Assembly (NCBI RefSeq): GCF_030407165.1 | Contig: NZ_CP129111.1 | Location: 3,224,001-3,288,000 of the forward strand | Direction: 5' to 3' | DNA from: Fontisubflavum oceani | GTDB taxonomy: Bacteria; Pseudomonadota; Alphaproteobacteria; Rhodobacterales; Rhodobacteraceae | Length of the DNA stretch: 64,000 nucleotides | Part shown: positions 11,235-21,122 of the stretch, piece by piece | How the letters are laid out: each line of letters begins with the position of its first letter | Position numbering within the stretch: position 1 is the first letter of the stretch | Program-made: the position numbers and the translations under genes | Notes under the pieces: model-generated | Told to the model about the DNA's origin: nothing | Database searches by the model: none | What the model saw: the letters and a program-made list of their open reading frames with translations, nothing else

Positions 11235-11469
11235 GGCTTATACCGTATACAGTGGCGACCACTTGCGACAGATGCGTGCAAAGCGATTGAGTTGGCTTTT
11301 CTGTGCGCGAATATCTGAACGCGGCCCCTGACAAAGTCAGCCTACCCCTCGACGGTGATGATGATTCAATATGATGAACCGAGCCGAAGGCGTGGACGCG
11401 ATCGCCGAGCGCCTGTCGGTGCAATAGACAATTGGGGCCGCCTTTGGTGTAGACGGCGCGCCGAGACGC
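11235..11469. other. Intergenic region between ccmG and the MarR gene
   Basis: 235 bp between convergent genes. I see no convincing ORF. A small hairpin (CTGAC-AAA-GTCAG, about 11329-11341) lies within it, without a T-run. A 16-codon ATG frame from 11371 (MMNRAEGVDAIAERLSVQ without its own ribosome site) could be a gene remnant. Confidence 0.4.
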
Positions 11470-11967
11470 TTAATAGATGTAGCGAATCTGATCCGCCCAA
11501 TAGCGCTCGACGCGTTTCAAAGAATGGTTGATCTGATTAATCCCATCAGGACCCAGAACCCCATGCGATTGCAGGCCATCGGCATGACGCCCGAAAAGAT
11601 CAGCCACCACATCGCGCACATGGCGCCCTTTCTCGGTCAATCGCACCCGAACCGAGCGGCGATCGATCTCGCAGCGTTGATGGTGCATGTATCCCATCTC
11701 GACGAGCTTCTTTAGGTTATAGGAAACGTTGGAGCCCTGGTAATATCCCCGGGTCTTCAACTCCCCCGCAGTGACTTCATTATCGCCGACATTGAACAAG
11801 AGCAGCGCTTGGACGGCGTTGATCTCTAACAAACCAAGGCGTTCGAACTCATCTTTGATGACATCGAGCAGAAGCCTGTGCAGCCGCTCTACCAAAGACA
11901 GGGATTCCAGATACCCGGTGATGAAACCGTGGTTGGACGTCTCCGCGACAGGGGCGTGCATACTCAT
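11470..11967 (-). CDS. MarR-family winged-helix regulator (LdtR-like)
   Basis: 165 residues. The core winged-helix DNA-binding domain spans about residues 40-130: EINAVQALLLFNVGDNE, then recognition helix region GYYQGSNVSYNLKKLVEMGY, then the wing DRRSVRVRLTEKG. The combination of VERLHRLLLDVIKDEFERLG with the YxGSNVSYNxKK recognition helix resembles alphaproteobacterial LdtR-type MarR proteins, which control an L,D-transpeptidase and stress genes in Rhizobiales. The resemblance is from memory. It stands alone, 140 bp downstream (in minus orientation) of the giant adhesin, and could regulate cell-surface genes, which is speculation. Confidence 0.85.
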   Translation of the reverse strand: MSMHAPVAETSNHGFITGYLESLSLVERLHRLLLDVIKDEFERLGLLEINAVQALLLFNVGDNEVTAGELKTRGYYQGSNVSYNLKKLVEMGYMHHQRCEIDRRSVRVRLTEKGRHVRDVVADLFGRHADGLQSHGVLGPDGINQINHSLKRVERYWADQIRYIY

Positions 11968-12034
11968 TTGTGACTCCGCATATCTGCTCGATTCAAGAGA
12001 TGCGGGAAAAAGACCAACAAGGAGTTAAGAGCTC

Positions 12035-12089
12035 GGCGGATTTGCGTCGAGACGGCGGATTTCCCACGTCTAACCGGCAAAAATCCGCC
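12035..12089. repeat. GGCGGATTT repeats between MarR and adhesin genes
   Basis: GGCGGATTT occurs directly at 12035-12043 and 12054-12062 (19-bp period) and inverted as AAATCCGCC at 12081-12089. GTCGAGAC also occurs twice nearby (about 12046 and 12097). The outer pair forms a 9-bp stem with an 18-base loop, 20 bases past the adhesin stop, and could be a weak terminator. The direct repeats could instead be binding sites for the adjacent MarR protein. No T-run supports the terminator reading. Confidence 0.35.
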
Positions 12090-12108
12090 CGCGATCTTGT
12101 CGAGACTC

Positions 12109-15100
12109 CTAAAATTCGAGCTGAAATCCGGCCTCAACGCCATAACTCACCAAGCCCGACCTGCTCCCGATCCCGTCCATAAAAGCACGTGCGTTGGATG
12201 TCAGGCCGCGACCGTTATCAAACATATAACCGAGATCAAGACGCCCGCGCACGGACTCCTCTTCGGTCACAAAGGCTGAGGCTTCGCCGCCGTCGATCTG
12301 AGACATAATGCCCGACACACCCCAGGTGATCGTCAAATCTCCTGCATCCAGCGCAAAGGGCATCTCAAAATCCACACCGAGCGATAGCTCACTCAACGCG
12401 ATCCTCTGCGCAGGAACCAAGGCGCCCGCGCTGTTGAGATAGGCATCTTGCCGATCGTGAACCCTGCTGAACGTCAGGCTCGGATAGGTGCTCAGGTTTT
12501 CGCCATGATGCGCGCCACTCACAGCCAATGTGGCGAGCCAGCGCGTCCCCTCGAACTGCTCCGGCACACCCCCGCCGGGGTTAGGGTATTCTTGACCTGT
12601 CCCCTCAACAGCCGCCCCTCAAAATAGAGCGGTTGGCCCGGAAGCTGCGCCGCAAAATAGGGGCCGAGGAGCCAGCCGCCACCTTCAATCTCGACACCGT
12701 CATTACCGATCATCTGAGCCTGATCAAATTGCAGCATCGCACCGAGTATGGCGGTCGGACCAAGCTCCAAATGACTGCCGAAAACCGCCAAGGCATAGGT
12801 CGCGTCTTGCCCGCTGTCATCTTCGCTGCGCGACGCTTGGAAAGACATCCAAACTGGGCCTCCGCCATTGGTCTGGAGATCCAAACTGGCCTGCCCCCGG
12901 CTGACATCTGCGATGACCTGGCCCGACCGGCGGCCTCTGAGGAACTCCGTAAGCCCCGGCTGACCGGCAATCAAATCGCGGGAGCGCGCTTGTAGGAAAT
13001 CGCTGATCTCATCACTATGCGTTGTATCGATGACAACCATTGCTGCAAGGCTCGCCGGCATTGACCCCTGCCCCGATGCATCATGCGCGGCCCCACCGGC
13101 CACATTGAGGCTCAGAGGCCCCTCACCCGTGGGGGCTATTTCAACCGAATAGTGTTGCGGCCCGCCCGACATTCCCAGCATCACCGCATTGATCAGATTG
13201 ATGTCGTTCGATGAAAAGCCGACGACGGGTTCCGAAAAGTCGAACCTGAGCGTCACCGGTTCATCTGCCCTTAATGAAGATGGCATACCGTTGATCTGGA
13301 AGCGATGGCGGGTGTCCGTCAGGGACGATTTCGAAGGCTGTGGAGGCTCGGTTACCGCGACCTGCGGCATCCCGGGCGGCATTTTCAGGCAGTCGAACGG
13401 AATGCGCCATGTCTGTCGCAGTGAGTTGCATCTGATACACAGCACCGCTGCCGGTGAGTTGGGTCACGGTTGCACCGACCGTCACGAAATCGGAGAGGTC
13501 GAGCCCCGTCACCGGTTCCGAAAATGTAGCTGTGATTGTGTATGCCACACCGACGGGCGCAGGTGTGCCGCTCAAAGAAACGGTTGGCGGCGTGAGGTCC
13601 GCCAACACCGGTCGCATCACAAAGGCTTCATTCCCGGCCCCGCTTGTCGCGACCGCGACATCTTCGGGAATACCAAGCGAAACCGCACCCTCATTTTGGG
13701 GGGTCACACGCGCGGTATAATCCGCGCCGGAGCCGGAGAAGTCCGACAAGGCGGCGTTGCTGCTTTGGATATCGCCAAGCTCGAACCCGGTGACCGGTTC
13801 GGAGAAACTGATCTGCACAAGGGCCGGTCCGAGGATTGGGTTGGGCAAGCCCGTGATCGACACCGTCGGTTTCGGCACGACGCCCAGGCTTGTCCAGATA
13901 TCCGAAGCTTGATTGGGCCGCCCCACGCCGTCGGTTGCAACGCCCTCCGGGATCGAAACAAAGATCGGGCCATTGCTTTCTGGGGTCAGCGTCACCGTAT
14001 AAACCGCTTCGTTTCCGGAGAAATTCGTGAGCGTCGCGTTTGCGACGACGATATCAGCCAACGTGAACCCGATGACGGGTTCGCCAAATGCGATGGTAAT
14101 CAGCTGCGCGCCAGTGACTGTTGTGACCGATGGCGTGATATTGACCGCGGGATCGGTCATGTCGGCAACACTGTTGATGGCCAAGGAAGCCACATTCGCA
14201 TGACCGGCAGCGTCAAAAACGCGACCACTGGGTAACTGCATCTCAACGGGCCCGTCCGCCAATGGGATGAGCGTCACCTGATAACCCGCCCCGCCACCAG
14301 ACAGATTCGACACCGTCGCATTCAGGGTCGTGAAATCGGCGACCTCAAGACCGGAAACCGCCTCGCTAAACGTGATCGAAACCTGCACCGGCGCCCCAAA
14401 AACGGATGGCAGGGGCGAGAGTGTTACGGTCGGAGGGGAGATATCTGCCACGCTCCCAACCCAGTCAGATGCAAGGTTCGGATTTCCCGCCGCATCGTTC
14501 AGCCGCCCGGCAGGTAGGCGCAGCGAGACCGCTCCATCCGCATCTGGTGTGATCTGGAAGCGCATAGCTGCTGCCCGTGCCAGTCAGCGCGGACAGTTGT
14601 GCATTGACGGTTTCGAAATCGCTCAACTCAAGGCCGAAGACCGGCTCTGAAAACGTCAGGTTCACTGAGGTTGGGCCGGTGATCATGGGCAGCAAGGCTG
14701 AAATATTGACCTTCGGGCCGGACATATCCGCCAGCGCAGAAATTGGATCGGAAGCTGTATTGCCATTGCCCGCCATATCGATGGCGGCATCGGCTGGCAG
14801 AAACAGGCTGACGGGGCCGTCCGCCTCTGGGGTCAGTGTGACCAGATACTCCGCCCCACTCCCGGAAAACATGCTTATCTGCGCATTGCTCAGCGTCAAA
14901 TCTTCGACCGTGAACCCGGTCACCGGCTCGCTGAACCGGATCGTCACAAGCGTTGGCCCCGCCAGATCCGGCGGAACCCCTGTGATCATCACCGACGGGG
15001 CGCTCAAATCTGCGGTCGCGGTGGCAGTGTTCGAGACGGTATTGAACCGCCCTGCCCCATCTTGGGCCGCATCTGCCCTGACGCCCACGGTCACCGGGCC

Positions 15101-18057
15101 ATCGGCGAGAGGTGTTAGCAGGACCTGATACACCGCATCGGCTCCGGACAAACCACTGACCGAGGCATTGCTGAGCACCAGATCAGTGACGTCAAACCCG
15201 CTCACGGACTCATCGAATGTCACCGTGATTGTCACGGCTCCGTTCAGAAGGGCCGGAAGCCCGGTGATCGACACACTGGGCGGGTTTAAATCCGCTGTCG
15301 CTGCTATCGATCCACTCTCCTGATTGCCGTTTCCCGCCGCATCCTCGGCCCGGTTTGCCGGGACCTGAATAGAGACCGCACCATCGGAATTTGGGGTCAG
15401 GGTCACAGAATAGGCGCGGCCACTCCCGGAAAATCCCGAGAGTGTGGCGTTCTCAACCGCAATATCACCTTCCGCAAAGCCAGTGACGTCTTCGGAGAAG
15501 CGAACGGTCAGCGGCACCGCTCCCATGATAAGAGCGGGCAGCCCGGATATAGCAACGTCTGGCACGGTCCGATCAGAGCGGATGCTCAGGGCGGTGGCCG
15601 CGAGATTGCCGTTGCCGGCGGCATCAACAGCCACCGCCGCATTGATCATTGCCGTCACCATCCCATCGGCGCTCGGCGTCAGTGTTGCGCTATAGGTCGC
15701 GCCGCTGCCGGAGATCGCGCTGATCATGCCGCCCGTGACACTCACATCGCGATCATCAAAGCCGCTCACCGGCTCGTCAAAGACGATCATCAGCGGGAAG
15801 CTGGCCGCGTTGCTTGGCGATGCGGCGCTGCTTGACAGAGTAACGCCAGGCGCCGTGTTGTCCAAAAGCGCCTCCCGCGTATCCGGGCTGCCGCTCGTGC
15901 TGAGATTGGTGAGGGTATTGCCCGCGAGATCGGTGATGTTTTGGGCCACTGCGAAACCTAAGGTGACCGTCCCGCTCAGAGACGGGATATCTCCCCCAGA
16001 GACCACAACATCATAGAGCATGTCCGTTATCGGACTGACCACAACGGTCCCGGGCACAGCCCCGGCAATCGACAAATCGCTGGCATCGAAACCCATGACG
16101 GGCTCATCGAATGCCAAGCGCCAGTTCAGCATATGGGCGTTGCTTGGCGTTGTCGCGGGCTGGAGTCGCGTGACGGAAACCAGCCGCGGTGCGGTGACAT
16201 CGGGGCCATATTCCCGCGATAGGGTTGCTTCGCCGGTTGTATTCCCGGCGGCGTCGCCAAACGCACCGGCTGGCAATCGCACGGTCACAGGTCCGGGGTC
16301 GGTCGGGGTGATGACAATGTTCAGGGTGCGCGCATTAGGTTGGCTTTGACTTGTAAGCGTGCCGTTGGTGATCTGAAGTGCGCCGCTTCCAAACCCTGGG
16401 ATCACCTCATCGCTTTGCATCACAAGGGTTAAATCGCCCTCGGCGAACGGATCGGGCGTGATTGAACTCAAGCTGATGACGGGGCGGTGTTGTCGAGCGT
16501 ATAGCTCTCGTTTGCTCCGACCGGCTGCGGATCACTGATCGAGTTTGTGGCCAGATCCTGTATCGCCGCGCTTCCGGTCACCGCTAAGCTGACGGTGCCT
16601 TCGAAACTCGCCAGAAGACCGCCAGAGGCTGTTACGTCATATTGAGTTGAGTCGATCGCGGCCACAGACAGATCCGCACTGGTTCCCGAAAGCGTAAAAT
16701 CCTCCGCGCCGACACCGGTTACGGGTTCGTCGAACACAACCCGCCACGTCAGGCTGTCCGCATTGCTCAAGGCATCAGTTGGTGTCCGGCGTTCGATCGA
16801 CGCAACACGTGGCGCGCGGCGATCCGATGTGATCGTGAAGGTCTCCGCCGCCAGGCTGGGTTGCCCCACCTGATCCAATGCAGCGGCGGACGGAAGGTCG
16901 ACCGTTATTACACCGTCGCCCGAGGGGGTCAGGTTCGCACTGTAATCCGCTTCGGTTCCTGAAAACCCGCTGATCGCGCCGCCGGAGACGATGAAATCAC
17001 CCAAGGTCAACTCGGTCACGGCTTCTGAAAACTGGATTGTCAGCGGGATCACCGCGAGATTGGTCGCGGCACTTGCGCTGCTGCCGATCGTGGGCCTCGG
17101 TCGCGCCGTATCCAAAATGAAACTCGGTTCATTGGCCCCGATCGGGGCGGTGTCGGTCAGTGCATTACCCACCAAGTCGGTGATGTCTTGCCCCGGCACC
17201 AAGCTCAATGTTAGCGGTCCATTACCGGACATAAGCACCGCGCCTTGAAAGGTGATCTCATATTGGCGGTCGGTCAGTCGACGCAGACCGAGAGAGCCTT
17301 CCCCTCCGGTCGCGACAAAATCACTGACATCGACATTCTGGACGTCCTCATCAAAGGCAATCTGCCAGACCAGTTCCGGCACGGCACCGGTCAACTCTGT
17401 CGTCGGGCGGATCCGTGTCAGGCTGGCGATGGTCGGTGCATCAGTATCCGCGCTGCTGCCCTCGCGCACGCTCGTGACATCTAGGCTGGCCGTCTTTGTG
17501 CTTCCATCGGTCGTCACGGTCGCGGTGAACTCAACCATCACGGCGGTCACATCAGCCACGTAACGCAAGGTGCATGCATTTGGCAGCCCATCCACATTCG
17601 CCCGATAAGACGCTAGGTAGAAGGGCGGCGCTGTCGACGTGCCAAAAGATGTGGCGCAATCAAGTGAGACATCAGAGATGTCGGCCTTTGGCTGAATCCG
17701 GAACACCAAGTCATATATGTTGTCGCTCAGCGCGGGCGGCACGGTGAGCGCAATCAAGACACCGTCGCTTGGGATAGATCCGATTGGCGTGCAGCTGTCC
17801 GCGCCAAAGTCAATTCGTTGAAATAGTGTTCGGCCAGCCGCATCCGGCTCCGAGACTGCTGAACAGGAAATTGCCTCCGCGCGGACCGCAGTGAAAGCGC
17901 TGCCCAGGACGGCAAGTCCGAAGACAACAACAACGGTCGCCAGCCGGTGGAAAAGACCTGCGCGACGTCCCTCGCTGGAGCATTCAAACCATCGCAACGC
18001 ATCCGATCGTTCGAATACCACTTGGACCGGACCAGATCGCCCATTCCGTTTGGCCAT
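12109..18057 (-). CDS. Giant Ig-like repeat autotransporter/adhesin, frame broken four times
   Basis: About 1982 residues once four single-base breaks are bridged: a lost G in the G run at 16481-16484, an extra base near 14563, an extra G at 13298-13299 and a lost C at 12569-12573. The net change is zero. The N-terminus has a long basic lead and then a signal core (LATVVVVFGLAVLG, cleavage near AVRAEA), as in autotransporters with extended signals. About 15 Ig-like repeats of roughly 95 residues follow, with core FSEPVTGFxxxDI, NAxLSxFSGSGAxY and DAAGNGNxAS. This resembles the Big_12-type bacterial Ig-like family. The last about 330 residues form an outer-membrane beta-barrel (GLTEFLRGRRSG linker, alternating aromatic strands, ending VEAGFQLEF). 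Predicted role: cell-surface adhesin, type V secretion. It is monocistronic, with an AT-rich promoter region upstream. Confidence 0.85.
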
Positions 18058-18220
18058 TGTACTACCAAGACTTGTAACCCCAGGTTACGATGTCTTAACC
18101 AAACATTAATAAACGGTTAAATTTAAAGAGAAAATTGTCGAAAGAGATATCCAACCCAGAGGCGGCGGGAACGCTCGAAACGGATTTTATTTCGAGCCGC
18201 GCATGTCGATAAGCCGGGGA
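18058..18220. promoter_or_regulatory. AT-rich region upstream of the adhesin gene
   Basis: 163 bp between the adhesin start and the sdhE stop. Positions 18095-18135 are conspicuously AT-rich for this genome (AACATTAATAAACGGTTAAA) and probably hold the adhesin promoter on the minus strand. I cannot place exact -35 and -10 boxes. Confidence 0.35.
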
Positions 18221-18490
18221 TTAGGCGTTGTCGCCACTGATCGTTTTGGACAGTTCAGCCATGAAATTCTTATAGGCCGCTGGCACAACCGTTTGCCCGG
18301 TCACCCAATTGTAAAGGTCGTGATCGGCCTCGGCCAAGATGGCCTCAAACAGGTCCACTTCTGCGTCGGAGGCGGTTGCAAGATGCGCCGCCGCCCACCC
18401 GCCCAGGATCAAATCCATCTCCTTGATCCCGCGATGTTCGGCCCGCATCTTCAGACGTTTTAGGCGAATGTCACGCGGCTCTTCTTGCAT
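18221..18490 (-). CDS. sdhE: FAD assembly factor SdhE (Sdh5 family)
   Basis: 89 residues. It promotes covalent flavinylation of succinate dehydrogenase SdhA. The family signature RGIKEMDLILG (RGxxE) is at residues 20-30, and the helical core EVDLFEAILAEADHDLYNWV follows the family pattern. The start overlaps the stop of the XRE gene (TGATG), so the two are coupled. sdh genes are not in the window. Confidence 0.93.
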   Translation of the reverse strand: MQEEPRDIRLKRLKMRAEHRGIKEMDLILGGWAAAHLATASDAEVDLFEAILAEADHDLYNWVTGQTVVPAAYKNFMAELSKTISGDNA

Positions 18491-18894
18491 CAGGAGGTCT
18501 CTGCCAACGCGCCTCGCAGGCGTTTTTCCAACCGGCCCATTTTCTCGGCAATCTGCGCCTGCTCGGCGCGCAGCTTGCGCATCTCTGCCAGCATGTCTTC
18601 GACACCTGTGGGCAAGCTCTCGACCATTTCAGGGCCGTCCAGCCCCTCGCCCTGCCCGGTCAGGAGCCACATGATCGACACGTTCAACAGCCCCGCCACC
18701 ATCTGCAATTTGTTGGCCCGGGGCTCGTTTTGGTCGTTCTCCCAACCCTTGATGGTCTTGGTCTTGGTGCCCAAGCGTCGCGCCAACTCGGCCTGGCTCA
18801 ACCCGGCGGCATCACGCGCACCGGCCAGACGGTCGCCAAAGGTGGCCGTGTCTTCGTCAAACCAGCCTGCGCCGAGTATTGCCTCTTGGGTCAT
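18490..18894 (-). CDS. XRE-family helix-turn-helix regulator
   Basis: 134 residues from ATG 18894, chosen because AGGAGATCCC precedes it at good spacing; an open frame extends to 18957. The HTH_3 domain spans residues 18-75: FGDRLAGARDAAGLSQAELA, then RRLGTKTKTIKGWENDQNEP, and the characteristic VSIMWLLTG end. A C-terminal coiled coil (MLAEMRKLRAEQAQIAEKM) should make it a dimer. This architecture, with sdhE translated right after it, is common in Rhodobacteraceae. Its targets are unknown. Confidence 0.88.
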   Translation of the reverse strand: MTQEAILGAGWFDEDTATFGDRLAGARDAAGLSQAELARRLGTKTKTIKGWENDQNEPRANKLQMVAGLLNVSIMWLLTGQGEGLDGPEMVESLPTGVEDMLAEMRKLRAEQAQIAEKMGRLEKRLRGALAETS

Positions 18895-19076
18895 GGGATC
18901 TCCTGCTTCAGATGCCGTGCGGGTCATGGGGCCATTCTTGCGATCTAACCAGCCCATGATCCGCGTCGATGCGCCGTTTCCACGCTTGATTGCGACGCGG
19001 CGCGACCCTAAGCATGGGCCTGCCTGATGTAAACCGGACCGCCTGACGCGGCCCGACCAGCCCCCGGAGACCGCCG

Positions 19077-20279
19077 ATGCCCTTCCTGTCTGACACTCTG
19101 TCCCGTGTGAAACCCTCGCCGACCATCGCGGTTTCGAACCTGGCTGCCGAGTTGAAGGCCGCGGGCAAGGATGTGATCGGTCTGGGTGCAGGGGAACCCG
19201 ATTTCGATACGCCTCAGAACATCAAAGATGCCGCGAAGGCCGCGATCGATGCGGGTAAGACGAAATACACCGCGCCGGACGGTATCCCAGAGTTGAAACA
19301 GGCGATCTGCGCCAAGTTCAAACGCGACAATGGGTTGGACTATGCGCCGGCGCAGGTCTCCGTCGGCACCGGCGGCAAACAGATCCTCTATAACGCCCTG
19401 ATGGCGACCCTGAACCCAGGCGACGAGGTGGTGATCCCCGCGCCCTATTGGGTCAGCTACCCCGATATGGTGCTCCTGGCCGGGGGTGAGCCGGTGATTG
19501 CTGAGGCCCAGGCGCAGACCAATTACAAGCTGACGCCCGAACAGCTTGAGGCCGCGATCACGCCGAAAACCAAATGGTTCATCTTCAATTCGCCCTCCAA
19601 CCCGACCGGCGCGGGGTATACGGCGGAGGAGCTGAAAGGTCTGACCGATGTGTTGATGCGCCACCCGCATGTCTGGGTGATGACCGACGATATGTATGAG
19701 CACCTGGTCTATGGGGATTTCGAGTTCGCGACCCCGGCGGAAGTGGAGCCTGGGCTCTATGACCGCACGCTGACCTGTAACGGCGTCTCCAAAGCCTATG
19801 CGATGACCGGCTGGCGGATCGGCTATGCCGCCGGCCCCGAAGAGTTGATCAAAGCGATGCGGAAAATCCAGTCGCAATCGACCTCCAACCCCTCCTCGAT
19901 CAGCCAATGGGCCGCTGTCGAGGCGCTGAACGGCACGCAGGATTACATCCCTGAAAACAATGAGATTTTTAAACGTCGCCGCGATCTGGTCGTTGAGATG
20001 CTGAACGCGGCTGAGGGCATCACCTGCGCGACACCGGAGGGCGCGTTTTATGTCTACCCGTCGATCGCGGGCTGCATGGGCAAGACCTCACCTGCAGGCA
20101 CAGTGATCGATAGCGACGAGACGTTTGCGACCGCGCTGCTGGAGGAAAAAGGCGTGGCCGTGGTCTTTGGCGGCGCGTTTGGGCTCAGCCCGAATTTCCG
20201 GGTGTCCTACGCCACTTCGGATGACAACTTAAAAAACGCCTGCACGCGCATCCAAGAGTTCTGCGCGGGGCTGAGCTAA
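19077..20279 (+). CDS. aatA: Aspartate aminotransferase (class I PLP enzyme)
   Basis: 400 residues. It transfers the amino group between aspartate and 2-oxoglutarate; members of this subgroup also act on prephenate. Evidence: the N-terminal arm KPSPTIAVSNLAAELKA, SVGTGGKQILYNA for phosphate binding, NSPSNPTG, the TDDMYEHLVYG aspartate, the PLP lysine K239 in GVSKAYAMTGWRIGYAAG, and the substrate-carboxylate Arg in SPNFRVSYA. Length and motifs fit the Ib subgroup of alphaproteobacterial AatA. It is monocistronic and followed by a hairpin terminator. It is divergent from the XRE gene. Confidence 0.95.
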   Translation: MPFLSDTLSRVKPSPTIAVSNLAAELKAAGKDVIGLGAGEPDFDTPQNIKDAAKAAIDAGKTKYTAPDGIPELKQAICAKFKRDNGLDYAPAQVSVGTGGKQILYNALMATLNPGDEVVIPAPYWVSYPDMVLLAGGEPVIAEAQAQTNYKLTPEQLEAAITPKTKWFIFNSPSNPTGAGYTAEELKGLTDVLMRHPHVWVMTDDMYEHLVYGDFEFATPAEVEPGLYDRTLTCNGVSKAYAMTGWRIGYAAGPEELIKAMRKIQSQSTSNPSSISQWAAVEALNGTQDYIPENNEIFKRRRDLVVEMLNAAEGITCATPEGAFYVYPSIAGCMGKTSPAGTVIDSDETFATALLEEKGVAVVFGGAFGLSPNFRVSYATSDDNLKNACTRIQEFCAGLS

Positions 20280-20299
20280 GACGTCACGATCAGGAAATC

Positions 20300-20330
20300 A
20301 CGCGCCACCCGTTTTGGGGCGCGTGTTTTC
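20300..20330 (+). terminator. Intrinsic terminator after aspartate aminotransferase
   Basis: ACGCGCC (20300-20306) pairs with GGCGCGT (20318-20324), and GTTTTC follows. It lies about 20 bases past the aatA stop. The stem is 7 bp and GC-rich, a plausible Rho-independent terminator. Confidence 0.75.
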
Positions 20331-20348
20331 TGCTGTGTCTCCCGGTCT

Positions 20349-20516
20349 TCAGCTGCTGACGCTTGTCACGCAGCGCTGGCTCTCAGCATCCCAGGTCGTT
20401 CCCTGAGCACAACTGATCGAAGCTTCATTGCTGCCGTGGCCCCAACTGCATTCGGCGATGGCGAGGCTTGGGGCTGTCATCAGCGCCAAGGCGGCCAGAA
20501 GGGTCTTGATACGCAT
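20349..20516 (-). CDS. Tiny secreted cysteine protein
   Basis: 55 residues. A Sec signal peptide (MRIKTLLAALALMTAPSLAIA, cleavage after AIA-E) is followed by a 34-residue mature peptide with three Cys: ECSWGHGS, then ISCAQGTTWDAESQRCV. A GGGAG ribosome site lies 10 bases before the ATG at 20516. The C-x2-G-x2-WD-x4-RCV motif resembles small chitin-binding (peritrophin-like) knots and recurs in the TPR protein at 28320-28853. Small proteins of this kind near purB are often mis-annotated as adenylosuccinate lyase in Rhodobacteraceae (from memory). The function is unknown. It was found directly from the sequence. Confidence 0.75.
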   Translation of the reverse strand: MRIKTLLAALALMTAPSLAIAECSWGHGSNEASISCAQGTTWDAESQRCVTSVSS

Positions 20517-20646
20517 CAGGCGTCTCCCTGTTGGTCGATCTCAAGCTCGTCTCTTGCAGGTCAAAGCCTAGCACGGATCGGTCAAAAGACAATCAGCCTT
20601 GCCGCGCATGCAGGACAAAGCGCCGCCAGAACACCTGCTCAGGCAG

Positions 20647-21066
20647 TTACACGGACGGCGTATCCTCAGGGCCAATCCAGCCAAATGGATTATAAGCCAC
20701 CTCCCAGAGATGCCCGTCCAGATCGCTGAAATAGCCATGATACCCGCCCCAATCGGCCTTGGTTGCGGCTTTGACCAGCGTGGCGCCCGCCGCAACGGCC
20801 TCCTCCAAGAGCGCGTCGACCTCGGCCTCAGACGCAAGATTGTGCGACAGGGTCACGCCGGAAAACCCCTGCCCCGCGCCTGAAACGTCCGCATCTTCGG
20901 CCAAGGCATCGCGGCCAAACAAGCCCAGCCAACTGCCGTTGAGATTGAAAAACGCCACACTGGGCGGGCTGTCGATTTTCGGCAGACCCAGCCCATCGTG
21001 ATAGAAGGCCACCGCGCGTGGCAGGTCTTTGACGCCAAGGGTGATCATGCTGATGCGCGGCTTCAT
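20647..21066 (-). CDS. VOC-family (glyoxalase/bleomycin resistance fold) protein
   Basis: 139 residues from ATG 21066, which has GGAGACAGAT in front of it. Two beta-alpha-beta-beta-beta modules: module 1 has MITLGVKDLPRAVAFYHDG and SWLGLFGRD; module 2 has SHNLASEAEVDALLEEAVAA, GGYHGYFSDLDGHLWEVAYN, where the final Glu and the aromatic-rich strand are typical metal or ligand positions. The substrate cannot be told. It stands 57 bp from the stop of purB and is transcribed in the same direction, so read-through from purB is possible. Confidence 0.87.
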   Translation of the reverse strand: MKPRISMITLGVKDLPRAVAFYHDGLGLPKIDSPPSVAFFNLNGSWLGLFGRDALAEDADVSGAGQGFSGVTLSHNLASEAEVDALLEEAVAAGATLVKAATKADWGGYHGYFSDLDGHLWEVAYNPFGWIGPEDTPSV

Positions 21067-21122
21067 ATCTGTCTCCATGGATCTGGAAACAGACTGGAAC
21101 ATATAGCGAACATCGTCAAGTC

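Noticed and set aside
11371..11425. Tiny ATG frame in the ccmG-MarR gap
   Set aside because: Too short, no ribosome site, no match; listed only as part of the intergenic region.
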